Positions 15,674-24,207 of a DNA stretch of 37,927 nt are shown here, one piece after another; the stretch's first letter is position 1; the number at the start of each line of letters is the position of its first letter. The stretch spans positions 1 through 37,927 of the forward strand of contig CAZFWG010000037.1 of NCBI GenBank assembly GCA_964522525.1, given 5' to 3'. The position numbers were made by a program, and so were the translations under genes. Under the pieces are notes generated by a model that had not been told where the DNA came from, did no database searches, and worked only from the letters and a program-made list of their open reading frames with translations. The DNA comes from CAYUYV01 sp964522525. GTDB taxonomy: Bacteria > Pseudomonadota > Alphaproteobacteria > JAJFIK01.

Positions 15674-17920
15674 CTAAAGATCTTTGAGCAGATCAAGCAC
15701 CAGAGATTCACGCAATAATTGGGGCAGAATCATGGGCTGCGCCGCGACACCGTCCCTGGCCGGGGGGTAGAACACATAAAGCGGCACGCCGCTGCGCTTG
15801 AATTCCTCCAGGACGGCGGTGATCCGGGCATCCCGGTTGGTCCAATCCCCTTTCATGTAAACGATGCCGGCTTCCTTGAAACGGGCCACCACGGCAGGCT
15901 GGCTCAAGGCAACACGCTCGTTCACGAGACAGGTAATGCACCAGGCAGCGGTGAGGTTCAAAAAGACGGGCCGTCCCTCGTCTCGCAAGGACTGGAGGAC
16001 TGCGGGGTCGAACGCGACGATCTCATGGCCGCTGGCGGATGTGGACTGGGCCGCTTGCGTGTTGCCTGCCGTGATGCGGTCGCTCGCCGCCGCATAGACA
16101 AGGCCGCCCGCACCCACCAGCATCAAAACGGCAACGAAACGCAGGCCCCAAGAGCCCATGGCGCCTTGGGTCGACAGGGGCTCTTGGGTCTGACCGAAAA
16201 GCCAACCGGCGAAACCCACGCCCAAGGCTCCGGTCAAAACCAGGGCCAGGCCCTGGGGACCGACCTGCTGGGTCAGGACCCACAGAAGCCAGGCCGCCGT
16301 CGCATACATCGGAAAGGCCAGCACCTGGCGCACCGTTTCCATCCAGGGACCGGGTCGCGGCAGAAGCTGGAGCAGGCCGGGCTGGAAACTCAGCAGGAGC
16401 CAGGGCAAGGCCATGCCGAAGCCGAGCGCGAGGAAAATGCCAATGGCCAAAGGCGCCGGCTGGCTCAGCGCCACGGCGATCGCCGCCGCCATGAATGGGG
16501 CCGTGCACGGCGTCGCGACAATGGTGGCCAGGATGCCGGTGATAAAAGCGCCCCCGGCGCCGCCCTGGCTGCCGACGCCACCCCCCAGCCCCATCACCGA
16601 CTGGCCCACTTGGAACACACCGGACAGGTTGAGGCCGATCCCGAGCATCACATAGAGCAAAGCGCCGATGACCAGGGGGGATTGAAGTTGAAAGCCCCAG
16701 CCGATCTGGGCGCCCCCGGCCCGCAGGGCCAGCAGAAGACCGGCCAACGCCGCAAAGGAAACCAGCACGCCAGCCGTGAAGGCCAGGCCATGGACACGCA
16801 CGACCATGGGCGCTTCCCGCGCGGCGGCGACAAAACCGAAGGCCTTCATGAACAGGATAGGAAAGACGCAGGGCATCAAATTGAGAATGAGCCCGCCCAA
16901 CACGGCAAAGAGCACCGCCTGGCCCACGGAAATCGTGACGCCTTGCCCGCCGCCGCCGGAAGAGGAAGCGGGCACGAGGCTCGGCGGGATCGTGCCCCGG
17001 CTTGCCGACACCACCACGCCCCGATGGACCGTTTCACCGGAACTGAGATCGGTCAGAACCAGGAGACCCGTGACCGTCTCCGGCGGGGTCTCACCGTCTT
17101 CGGTGAACATGAAACCCGGTTTTGTGGTGAGGGAGAAACCGGCCGCTCCGGCACGCAAGGTCTGGGGCGTGGGGTTGTCGATCACCCCGCTTTCATCGGG
17201 AAAGAAGGCCACGTCTTCCACAAGGCCGGGACCGAAAGTGTCGGCGAGATCCGGCGCCTCCACGGCCAGCGTGAATTGGCCGTCGCTCACCTGGAAACGG
17301 GCCGGCCAGGGGGAAGCCTGGGGCAGCGCCTCCCGGGCGCGCCGGATCACGGCCGCATCCTCCGCCCGCAGGGGCAGATCACCGTCCACAACGGGCAGGG
17401 TGAGGCGCAGCGGAGCATCCTGGGGGATGCAGATGTCCTCGCATACGAGCCAATAGGCGTGGAGATTGAGGTCGACGGAGGTCCCCACGGGCAGTCCCGA
17501 CGGGACATCGAGGCGCGTCAACAGAACCGCCTCGGTCTCGAAGCCGAAATTCATCAAGGGGCCATAGGGGAGCCGTTCGGGCACCGGCCAGGCAATGTCC
17601 CCGGCCACGAAACCCTCGGGGAGATCCCAGCGCAAGAATGTCGGCTCTCCAGAGTCGCCTGGATTCTTGTAGTAGGTGTGCCAGCCTGGGATGATCTCCT
17701 GGCGCAGGGCCACCCAGAGCGTCCCGCCCGCCGCAGGCAAAGCGCCATGTTCCGCCACCAGCTCAACGGCCACCTCTTCGGTGCTTGCCCGGTTGGTGAC
17801 CACCGCGTCACTCGCCGCCGCATCAGGTGCCGATTGCGGCACGCTGAAGCCCTCCTGGGCCCCGGCGGTTCCGGCAAGGAGCAGGGTCGACGCAATCATG
17901 ACAATGGACATCAAACGCAA
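15674..17920 (-). CDS. dsbD: DsbD/ScsB-family thiol:disulfide interchange protein
   Basis: Membrane protein that carries electrons from cytoplasmic thioredoxin to periplasmic thiol proteins. Domain order over 748 aa: signal peptide (1-22), periplasmic alpha domain with CEDIC (C160, C164), about eight membrane segments from roughly 330 to 615 holding the redox pair LNLMPCVFPI (C351) and VATPCTAPF (C472), and a C-terminal thioredoxin-like gamma domain with WCITC (C661, C664). All three cysteine pairs are present, so the relay looks functional. The large alpha domain is typical of ScsB-like members. I chose TTG at 17920 because AGGAGA lies 8 nt upstream; an in-frame ATG is 9 nt later. The downstream redoxin is the likely client. 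Confidence 0.9.
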   Translation of the reverse strand: MRLMSIVMIASTLLLAGTAGAQEGFSVPQSAPDAAASDAVVTNRASTEEVAVELVAEHGALPAAGGTLWVALRQEIIPGWHTYYKNPGDSGEPTFLRWDLPEGFVAGDIAWPVPERLPYGPLMNFGFETEAVLLTRLDVPSGLPVGTSVDLNLHAYWLVCEDICIPQDAPLRLTLPVVDGDLPLRAEDAAVIRRAREALPQASPWPARFQVSDGQFTLAVEAPDLADTFGPGLVEDVAFFPDESGVIDNPTPQTLRAGAAGFSLTTKPGFMFTEDGETPPETVTGLLVLTDLSSGETVHRGVVVSASRGTIPPSLVPASSSGGGGQGVTISVGQAVLFAVLGGLILNLMPCVFPILFMKAFGFVAAAREAPMVVRVHGLAFTAGVLVSFAALAGLLLALRAGGAQIGWGFQLQSPLVIGALLYVMLGIGLNLSGVFQVGQSVMGLGGGVGSQGGAGGAFITGILATIVATPCTAPFMAAAIAVALSQPAPLAIGIFLALGFGMALPWLLLSFQPGLLQLLPRPGPWMETVRQVLAFPMYATAAWLLWVLTQQVGPQGLALVLTGALGVGFAGWLFGQTQEPLSTQGAMGSWGLRFVAVLMLVGAGGLVYAAASDRITAGNTQAAQSTSASGHEIVAFDPAVLQSLRDEGRPVFLNLTAAWCITCLVNERVALSQPAVVARFKEAGIVYMKGDWTNRDARITAVLEEFKRSGVPLYVFYPPARDGVAAQPMILPQLLRESLVLDLLKDL

Positions 17921-18051
17921 AGCGCATTCTCCTATGGGCTCGGGCGTGGACCGGCCGATCTGACGACACCTCTTATCAGCCTTTGAGCCGGAAGCGGTTT
18001 CACGGGCCATCACGATGTGGCGGCAAGATTCCACGGAATGGGCCCGCGCAA

Positions 18052-18064
18052 CTATACGATATAG
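18052..18064. promoter_or_regulatory. Short AT-rich inverted repeat in the dsbD / oxidoreductase divergent region
   Basis: CTATACGATATAG has 5-bp arms (CTATA / TATAG) around CGA, about 22 nt before the oxidoreductase start. It is the only AT-rich patch in a GC-rich divergent intergenic region, so it may be a -10 element, an operator, or both. The evidence is only its position and symmetry. Confidence 0.25.
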
Positions 18065-18085
18065 ACACCAAGCCGGGAGGAGGCC

Positions 18086-19111
18086 ATGTCCTCAGTGAAT
18101 CGCCAATGGATACTCAATCGCCGTCCCGTCGGGGATATCGAGGCCGATGATCTCAAATTCGTCGAGAGCCCCGTCCCGGAGCCGGGCGCGGGCGAAATCC
18201 TGATACGGAACATCTATCTGTCCCTCGACCCGACCAATCGGATCTGGATGTCGGACCGGGAACAATATATGCCGCCGGTCGAAATCGGTGAAGTCATGCG
18301 CGGCGGCACCCTGGGCGTGGTCGTGAAATCGAACCATGAGGGCTTCCAGGAAGGAGACATCGCCTTGCCGGGGCTCGGGAACTGGCAGGATTATGTCGTC
18401 GTCCCCGGCGATATGGCGAACAAGGTCCCGGCCGGACTGGGCATTCCCCTTGATGCCTGGATGAGTGTCCTGGGGATGACGGGGGCCACCGCCTATTTCG
18501 GCCTTCTGGACGTTGGCCAGCCGAAGCCCGGCGAGACCGTCGTGGTCTCCGCCGCTGGCGGCGCCGTCGGTTCGATCGTGGGCCAGATCGCCAAGATCAA
18601 GGGCTGCCGGGTGGTCGGCATCGCCGGTTCGGACGACAAATGCCGGTGGGTGGTCGATGAACTCGGTTTCGATGCCTGCATCAACTACAAGACGGAATCC
18701 GTGGAAGACCGGCTCGATGAGTTGTGCCCCAACGGGATCGACGTGAATTTCGAGAATGTCGGCGGGCCGATCATGGATGCGATCCTGGCGCGGATCAACA
18801 ACAACGCACGCATCGCGCTGTGCGGCCTGATCTCAAGCTACAATGCCGTCGATCCGGTGCCGGGGCCCTACAATTTCAGCATGCTGTTGATGCGCCGGGC
18901 CCGGTGCGAGGGCTTCATCATCCTCGACTATCTGCCGCGCATTCCGGAATTCATCGCGGAGGCCGGACCATGGCTCGCGGAGGGCAAGCTCAAATACAAG
19001 ACCGATATCGTTGACGGGCTCGAGAATGCCCCAGCGACGGTCAAACGCCTCTTCGAGGGCCAGAACACCGGCAAACTGTTGATCCGGCTGGCACCGGAGC
19101 CCCAGGCGTGA
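18086..19111 (+). CDS. NADP-dependent zinc-less MDR oxidoreductase (CurA/PTGR type)
   Basis: Medium-chain reductase of the leukotriene B4 dehydrogenase / prostaglandin reductase / CurA group, which reduces the C=C bond of enones or enals with NADPH. Evidence over 341 aa: N-terminal LSLDPTNRIWM, the GATAYFGLLDVGQPKPGE segment (133-150), and the Rossmann motif AAGGAVGS (156-163). The zinc-binding residues of alcohol dehydrogenases are absent. It also has NVGGPIMDAIL and the family's C-terminal FEGQNTGKLLIRL. The start ATG has GGGAGGAGG just upstream. It is the first gene of a coupled three-gene operon; its stop overlaps the next start by 4 nt. Physiological substrate unknown, perhaps reactive lipid enals. 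Confidence 0.9.
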   Translation: MSSVNRQWILNRRPVGDIEADDLKFVESPVPEPGAGEILIRNIYLSLDPTNRIWMSDREQYMPPVEIGEVMRGGTLGVVVKSNHEGFQEGDIALPGLGNWQDYVVVPGDMANKVPAGLGIPLDAWMSVLGMTGATAYFGLLDVGQPKPGETVVVSAAGGAVGSIVGQIAKIKGCRVVGIAGSDDKCRWVVDELGFDACINYKTESVEDRLDELCPNGIDVNFENVGGPIMDAILARINNNARIALCGLISSYNAVDPVPGPYNFSMLLMRRARCEGFIILDYLPRIPEFIAEAGPWLAEGKLKYKTDIVDGLENAPATVKRLFEGQNTGKLLIRLAPEPQA

Positions 19112-19569
19112 GCCTGGAGGGCCATGTGGTCGTCATCGAGGATCCGTCCCCGGAGGAGCGGCGGGCGGTCGATGACGGCTTACAGGCCCATGCGGCGGGG
19201 CACGGGGCGCCTCTGACGCGCAAGCGTCTTGCCGTGTTGCTAAAGGACGAGGCCAGCACGACCCTTGCAGGCGCGCTGGCCTATTGGTATCCGGCCCACG
19301 GCACGGGCGTCCTGGAGGATCTGTGGGTCGCGGACGCGCTGAGGGGCCGGGGTGCCGGGCGGCTGCTCGTCCAAAGAACAGAGGGCGCGTTGCGGGAGCG
19401 GGGATGCGAGCTCATTCATCTCGATACGTTCGAGTTTCAGGCTCCCGGCTTTTATGACAAGCTCGGCTACCAGATCTTCGGATCGCTGACCTATCCGGGA
19501 AGCGGCCGGGTCCGGTATTTTCTCTCCAAGAACCTCAACGCCCCGCCGGATTTGGAGCGGATGTCATGA
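19108..19569 (+). CDS. GNAT-family N-acetyltransferase
   Basis: A 153-aa acetyl-CoA-dependent acyltransferase. The acetyl-CoA loop is ALRGRGAGRLLVQRTE (about residues 78-93, the RxxGxG/A pattern), preceded by the beta-strand segment VLEDLWVADA and followed by the usual APGFYDKLGYQIFG. The start is GTG overlapping the previous stop (GTGA), with GGAG 8 nt upstream. An in-frame GTG at 19126, with GGAGG close by, is a possible later start. Its stop overlaps the next gene (ATGA). Substrate is unknown; coupling to the MDR reductase suggests a shared small-molecule detoxification or modification step, which is inference. Confidence 0.88.
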   Translation: MSLEGHVVVIEDPSPEERRAVDDGLQAHAAGHGAPLTRKRLAVLLKDEASTTLAGALAYWYPAHGTGVLEDLWVADALRGRGAGRLLVQRTEGALRERGCELIHLDTFEFQAPGFYDKLGYQIFGSLTYPGSGRVRYFLSKNLNAPPDLERMS

Positions 19570-20534
19570 GTATGATCGGCCTGGGGATCGTCCGGTTGTT
19601 TTCCCTGCTGCGACAGGCGCGCAGCAGCGGTGGAGCCTTCCTGTGCCGTGCCCGGCCATGCCGCGCCCGACTGTGCCGCGCCAGACGTGGAACCGCGTTC
19701 GCCGTGACCATGGCGGTGGCCCTGTGGGTCTCCCCGGCCGCGGCCACCGCGCCCGTGATCCCCCTTGATCGGTTGCCGCCCCTGCCCCCCGAACTCCGCC
19801 TCGAAGAAGTGACGGATGACGCCCCCAGCCATCCGCTCATGGAGGGCTTTTGCAGCCTTCTGGAGGCGAACAATTATCGCAGCTATACGACGACCATCGT
19901 CGAACAAATGCGTCAGTCGGGCCAGCAGGTGATCGGTTTCGGCGCGCCGTGCGAAGAGATCATCGACGTTGAGCGTCCGGAGGAAGAGCAGAACGATTTC
20001 TCCCAGTGGATCATTTACGCGCTGCAACTGGACGAAGCGGGTCTGACGGTGACCGATATCGAGGAAGAAGCAGGCGCCTATCTCAAGACGCTTTACACGG
20101 AATTTCTCGGCCAGACCGAATCCGAGGAGGAAGAGGCGAGCGAAGCAAATTGGGCGTCACCGGATTTTTCCAAACCGGTGCTTACGGACAATGCGCTCTA
20201 CTGGCCCCTTTCCCTTGAAATCTCCACGGGCGCCCACACCAAACCGGTGCGCGGGGTGGCGACCATCACGCTCCTGGACCAGACGCCCTATACGATTTTC
20301 TGGTATGCCAATCAGGTCCGCTCGCCGCTCTCTCCGGAGCGCATGCTCGCACAGCAGCAAGCGCTGATCCGGAAACTGCACCGCCACCATCGCGAAAATC
20401 GCGCCGCCGCGCAAAAAGCAGCAGGCGGATGGTTGTCCACGCCGGTCCTGTTCGGCATTGGCCTTCTGGTCGTCTTTCTTGTGGGTGTCGTGTTTCGGCG
20501 TCTGCGGGCGGCCCGCGACGCCCCTCCCTATTAG
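19566..20534 (+). CDS. Unknown exported protein with a C-terminal membrane anchor
   Basis: A 322-aa protein of no recognised family. A long, very basic N-terminus (three CRAR units, about residues 27-41) leads into a hydrophobic stretch and a plausible signal-peptide cut (AVALWVSPAAATA|AP). A soluble domain of about 220 residues follows, with an acidic patch (QTESEEEEASEANW). One transmembrane helix near the end (STPVLFGIGLLVVFLVGVVF) and a short basic tail make it a type I membrane protein with most of the chain in the periplasm. Before the helix lies a basic helix (LIRKLHRHHRENRAAAQK). It is translationally coupled to the GNAT gene (ATGA). The true start could lie within the CRAR region. 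Confidence 0.7.
   Translation: MSMIGLGIVRLFSLLRQARSSGGAFLCRARPCRARLCRARRGTAFAVTMAVALWVSPAAATAPVIPLDRLPPLPPELRLEEVTDDAPSHPLMEGFCSLLEANNYRSYTTTIVEQMRQSGQQVIGFGAPCEEIIDVERPEEEQNDFSQWIIYALQLDEAGLTVTDIEEEAGAYLKTLYTEFLGQTESEEEEASEANWASPDFSKPVLTDNALYWPLSLEISTGAHTKPVRGVATITLLDQTPYTIFWYANQVRSPLSPERMLAQQQALIRKLHRHHRENRAAAQKAAGGWLSTPVLFGIGLLVVFLVGVVFRRLRAARDAPPY
19644..19688 (+). repeat. Three imperfect 15-nt tandem units in the N-terminal coding region
   Basis: Units begin TGCCGTGCCCGGCCA, TGCCGCGCCCGACTG and TGCCGCGCCAGACGT at 19644, 19659 and 19674. The 15-nt period keeps the frame and encodes CRAR plus a variable residue. It could vary in copy number and change the length of the signal-peptide n-region. 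Confidence 0.7.
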
Positions 20535-20672
20535 GCCGATCATCCTATTAGGTCGTTCATCGGCGCTTCCAAAGACGACCCCGACCCGCCGTATGGCCGC
20601 GAACCCGAATGGGCGGAGTTCGGGGCCATCCATTCATGCTCCGTCAAGCTCTGTCGGGTTTGATTCAAATCC

Positions 20673-21263
20673 ATGAAGACCGTGTCACCGCTCCGATGGT
20701 TCGGTCCCGTCGCCATGGCAACGGCCGTAACGGCCACGCTCGCGACCCAGGGCCCGAACGTCTCCAGCTTGGCCTCCGGCGACTGGAGACCCACGATTTT
20801 CAACAGCGCGAGTGCGACCTCCGTCGGGCGGTCTCACTTTGAAACGGACGCCGATCGCTTCAATTCGCATCTGACCGATGCCTATCTGGCCTGGGCGGCA
20901 CGCCTCCAGGACGAAGGTCTCTGGGCGCCGGCAGAGCATCTAACCGTCAAGGCCTTGGCGGCCCAAAGGGGCGAGAGGCCCGCGCCGACCCCCCTCCTGC
21001 AGGAGAGCCTGGGCGGCGAGGCTCCCGCCCTGCGCGCCGCGCTGGAGCGCCTGTCGAGGCTTCTCCTGGCCGATCTCGACCGTTTGGGGCCGACGCCAAT
21101 CCGAATCGTGGCCGAGGCTCAGGCAGCCTATGACTGCTGGGCGATCACCACGATGGATGGCGGACCGGCGGCGAGTGTGCGCACCTGCCGGGGGGCGACA
21201 CAAACGGCGCTGCGACGCCTGCCCAAGACCACGGCCCGGAACATGCGGGCGTCCGTCCGCTAG
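20673..21263 (+). CDS. Stand-alone domain resembling the N-terminus of alphaproteobacterial OmpA-family proteins
   Basis: A 196-aa protein with a probable signal peptide (MKTVSPLRWFGPVAMATAVT...). The mature part has a pattern I associate with the domain preceding OmpA in many alphaproteobacteria: FNSHLTDAYLAWA, a tryptophan-plus-AEHLTVKALAAQRGE segment (DAxxFAxKALAAARGE in relatives), then AEAQAAYDCWAIT near 148-160, and a late cysteine (RTCRGA). The peptidoglycan-binding OmpA domain itself is absent, since the protein stops at Arg196. The ATG has no strong ribosome site. The two cysteines could form a disulfide in the periplasm. Function is unknown; the resemblance is by eye only. Confidence 0.6.
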   Translation: MKTVSPLRWFGPVAMATAVTATLATQGPNVSSLASGDWRPTIFNSASATSVGRSHFETDADRFNSHLTDAYLAWAARLQDEGLWAPAEHLTVKALAAQRGERPAPTPLLQESLGGEAPALRAALERLSRLLLADLDRLGPTPIRIVAEAQAAYDCWAITTMDGGPAASVRTCRGATQTALRRLPKTTARNMRASVR

Positions 21264-21461
21264 CGGCCTGGCGTCACGGGGGTTTTGCCGGCGGAAGACC
21301 CGGTATTTGGGGGCATCCCGAATGCGTCCGATGTGTCGTGTGGACAATCGGCCAAATTGCGTCTTCCATCCGAGCGAATAGCGGCACACATTGTGACAGA
21401 GGGACAATGCCGGGATCGGCTGATCCCAGTGAGCCTATCGCAATCGGAACGAGCAACCCTC

Positions 21462-22075
21462 ATGACTGCCGTCGTCATCCGGCCCGCAAAGCGGACCGAT
21501 GTAGAACAATTGGCTGAGACCGCCGTTCGATCCTGGACGCACGCCTATAAGGGCGTCCTGACGGCGGACACGGTTGCCGAGGCGCCGCGGCGCCTGCGCC
21601 AGGCCATTAGTGATGACTGGAACGAGATTTTCGTCGCGGAAGCGAAAAAAGCCGTGGTCGGTTACTTCGATTTCGAGCCCGGCACCAGCCATATCCGAAG
21701 AATTTATGTGGATCCCGGCCACCATCGCCGGGGGATCGGTCGACTGATGATCGAGGCCGCCCTCGACATTCTCCGGGACCGGGGTTTCGACAACGCCACC
21801 ATCGACGTGGTCGAAGGAACCGACGCCCCCGCCTTTCACCATGCTTTGGGCTGGCGTGAAGTGACCCGCTCGCAGACNNNNNNNNNNNNNNNNNNNNNNN
21901 NNNNNNNNNNNNNNNNNNNNNNNNNNNNNNNNNNNNNNNNNNNNNNNNNNNNNNNNNNNNNNNNNNNNNNNNNNNNNACGCCCCCGCCTTTCACCATGCT
22001 TTGGGCTGGCGTGAAGTGACCCGCTCGCAGACTTCGGACGGGGTGCTGGTGATTTCCATGGTGAAAGATCTCTAG
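21462..22075 (+). CDS. GNAT-family N-acetyltransferase, interrupted by an artefactual gap
   Basis: Acetyl-CoA-dependent acetyltransferase. The acetyl-CoA loop is HHRRGIGRLMIEAA after the strand IRRIYVDPG, and the C-terminal APAFHHALGWREV is typical of the family. The frame runs into 100 N at 21878. The 55 nt before the gap are repeated exactly after it; removing the gap and one copy gives one continuous frame of 152 aa ending SQTSDGVLVISMVKDL and TAG at 22073-22075. So the gene is whole in the organism and is not a pseudogene. The ATG at 21462 was chosen as the natural GNAT N-terminus (MTAVVIRPAKRTDVEQL), though it lacks a clear ribosome site. Confidence 0.88.
21823..22032. other. 100-N gap flanked by a 55-nt exact direct duplication (assembly artefact)
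   Basis: Positions 21823-21877 and 21978-22032 are identical over all 55 nt and directly abut the N-run at 21878-21977. Collapsing them restores the GNAT frame. The length fits a k-mer overlap between contigs that the scaffolder did not merge. Confidence 0.93.
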
Positions 22076-22078
22076 GCA

Positions 22079-22109
22079 GAAAAGAAAACGGGATCCCGCA
22101 GGATCCCGT
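22079..22109 (-). terminator. Rho-independent terminator of the DM13 gene
   Basis: A 9-bp stem (ACGGGATCC / GGATCCCGT, 22088-22096 with 22101-22109) with a 4-nt loop. On the minus strand it is followed by TTTCTTTTC. It sits between the convergent GNAT and DM13 genes and may serve both, though the plus-strand tail is poor in T. Confidence 0.8.
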
Positions 22110-22144
22110 CATCCGTGTTTGTCGTCGTAGCGCGGAGAGATCGA

Positions 22145-22591
22145 TCAGCTCTCAAGCGGGCCGGCGCCCCAGAGCTTGGTGAAACGCTCGCAATGGATGA
22201 CGACGGATTTGTAGGCGGACAGATCGGTGCCTTCCGGAATTTCATAGGTCTGGCCACCCCGGGCACTGTCGAGCTTGGCGATCAGGACACTGCCTTCGGT
22301 CGCGTTCTTGCTCGTGACGGCAGACGCTTCGGTCGGCGACAGGAAGATCTTCAGGTCGGGCGCCCGGCGCGTCCTGAAATCATCACTGAGCGTGATGAAG
22401 GTCTTGCCGTCCTTTTCATAGATGCGCCACGTGCCGGTGATCTTGTAGGCTTGGTTCGTGAACGTACCACTGGTGATTTCGGTTTCTTCGGCGGCGACGG
22501 CCACGGACGCCGGGGCGGTCACGGCCGTGACGGCAAAAGCCATGGCCAGGGCCGCGCAGGCGGCGGCAACAAGCTTACGCAAAGAAGTCAT
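22145..22591 (-). CDS. Exported DM13-domain protein
   Basis: A 148-aa protein with a long signal peptide (MTSLRKLVAAACAALAMAFA..., cut near VAVAA|EE) and one DM13 domain filling the rest. Landmarks are GTWRIYEKDGKTFITLSDDF, the APDLKIFLSP core (equivalent to GPDLxVYLS), and VVIHCERFTKLWGAGPL with the conserved cysteine at 134. DM13 domains have been proposed to take part in redox or electron-transfer reactions through this cysteine, but bacterial members are uncharacterised. The start has AGGAGG 8 nt upstream. It is a single gene with its own terminator. Nothing nearby fixes a partner. Confidence 0.85.
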   Translation of the reverse strand: MTSLRKLVAAACAALAMAFAVTAVTAPASVAVAAEETEITSGTFTNQAYKITGTWRIYEKDGKTFITLSDDFRTRRAPDLKIFLSPTEASAVTSKNATEGSVLIAKLDSARGGQTYEIPEGTDLSAYKSVVIHCERFTKLWGAGPLES

Positions 22592-22732
22592 CGTCAGTTC
22601 CTCCTGGTTTCTCGCGCAGGGTTGAAGGCGCCCTCAACATAGGGCCGTTTACCCGACGTCCCCAGCGCAGATCTCGGGAACGTGATCACGAAACGATGAG
22701 CGAACACGAATGGGTGACGAGGCGTGGCCGCG

Positions 22733-23995
22733 TCAGGCGTTCTTTCCGATAAAGCCGAACAGGTGTCCCGCGATCTTGCGCATCTGGATCTCCTCGGAGC
22801 CTTCCGTGATGCGATAGCGGCGGTGATGGCGATAGATATGTTCGAAAGGTTTATGCCGGGAATAGCCCATACCACCATGGACCTGCATCGCCCGGTCCGC
22901 AGCGTCACAACACAGACGATTTGCCCGGTAGTTGCACATGGAGACCCGGTCGGAAATCAGACGCGCCACTTCCGGCTGACTCATCTGATCCATCTCCCAT
23001 GCGGTCTTGCGGATCAGCTCACGCAGCATCGCGGCTTCCGTATGCAGCTCAACCAGGGGGAACTGAATGGCCTGATTGGCGCTCAGGGGCTTGCCGAAGG
23101 GTTTGCGGGCGCGGGCATATTCGACCGACTCGTCGATGCAGAACTGGGCCGCGCCGAGGCTTGATGCCGCCTGACGGATCCGGTTTTCGTGGACGAAATG
23201 CTGGGCGAGTTCGAGGCCGCGGTCGAGTTGGCCGAACACGGCCATGTCCGGCACCCAGACATTGTCGAGCCTGACACGGGCATGGTCGGTCGGCATGTTG
23301 AAGGTCCAGAGGAACTCTTCCGTGTGGAACCCTTCCGCATCGGTCGGCACCAGGAAACAGGTGATGCCGAGGGCATCGCCGTCCTTGCCGCTGGTCCGGG
23401 CAAAGATCATATCCCAGTTGGCCACATGAAGACCGGTGTTCCACATCTTCTCGCCCGAGATCCGCCAGCCCGACCCGTCGCGCACGGCGCGGGTTTCCAT
23501 CCAGGTGGCGTCCGAGCCGTGATCAGGCTCGGTCAGGCCGAAAGCGATGCGATGGGTGCCGGCCAGCATGCCGGTGATGAATTCTTCCTTTTGTTCCGCC
23601 GTCCCGAAATCCCGGAACATCAGCACTTGGGGGAAATTGCCGACAATGGAACTTTCATTCTGCAGATCGTTGTGGAGGCCAAGCCCCTTGGCGGCGAGAT
23701 GTTCACGGATGACCGCCATGGCCAGATTGCCGATGTCCTCCCCGCCGAACTCCTTGGGGAGCGCAAGGCGCAGAAACCCCGCCCCGTCGGCCCGGCGGCG
23801 CATTTCCTTCAGGAGATCTTCCCAATCGTCCCGAGGCATGCCGCCATTGTCCCAATCGGTGCGCGCATGTTCCCGGCGATGGTCGAAAAAGCGGATATTG
23901 TCGTCGCTCGCCTCCAGGGGCTTGATCTCCGCCTCGATGAACCGATCGATGGCCTCGAGCTTGTCGTTGATCCATGTGGGGATGGCAAAGTCCAT
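22733..23995 (-). CDS. Acyl-CoA dehydrogenase
   Basis: FAD-dependent acyl-CoA dehydrogenase of 420 aa, catalysing the first (alpha,beta-desaturation) step of beta-oxidation. It shows the FAD/substrate segment AFGLTEPDHGSDATWMETRA, ISGEKMWNTGLHVANWDMIF, RKPFGKPLSANQAIQFPL, and QVHGGMGYSRHKPFEHIYR. The terminal RITEGSEEIQMRKIAGHLF carries Glu398 at the place of the medium-chain catalytic base. The overall pattern, including the NTGLHVANWDM segment, resembles the large acyl-CoA dehydrogenases similar to ACAD10/11 rather than short-chain types. The start has GGGAGG 7 nt upstream. It is divergent from the dehalogenase-like gene across a region of about 210 nt, where both promoters must lie. Confidence 0.93.
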   Translation of the reverse strand: MDFAIPTWINDKLEAIDRFIEAEIKPLEASDDNIRFFDHRREHARTDWDNGGMPRDDWEDLLKEMRRRADGAGFLRLALPKEFGGEDIGNLAMAVIREHLAAKGLGLHNDLQNESSIVGNFPQVLMFRDFGTAEQKEEFITGMLAGTHRIAFGLTEPDHGSDATWMETRAVRDGSGWRISGEKMWNTGLHVANWDMIFARTSGKDGDALGITCFLVPTDAEGFHTEEFLWTFNMPTDHARVRLDNVWVPDMAVFGQLDRGLELAQHFVHENRIRQAASSLGAAQFCIDESVEYARARKPFGKPLSANQAIQFPLVELHTEAAMLRELIRKTAWEMDQMSQPEVARLISDRVSMCNYRANRLCCDAADRAMQVHGGMGYSRHKPFEHIYRHHRRYRITEGSEEIQMRKIAGHLFGFIGKNA

Positions 23996-24207
23996 GTCGA
24001 AATCCTCCCGGAGCCGTTTGATCTTGAGCCTCCGAGGAGGCCGGTTCCATAAACTATAGGCGCTCCACCGCGTGTCGTCCCCCCATGGTTTGCCCCATGG
24101 ACAGAGGGCCGCGATCCCGTGACCGGGCTTTCGCTTGTCGCGGCGCGGCTGCTAGGGTGCCGGCAAATCCGTCACGAGCACGGCCGCCAGCACAAAGGGA
24201 GGAAAAG

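Noticed and set aside
15719..17986. 755-codon plus-strand frame opposite dsbD
   Set aside because: Antisense shadow; the minus strand carries all DsbD cysteine motifs and membrane segments.
21462..22075. Interrupted GNAT as a pseudogene or a real 55-nt tandem duplication
   Set aside because: The repeats abut the N-run exactly and collapse to a perfect gene, so an assembly artefact is the simpler explanation.
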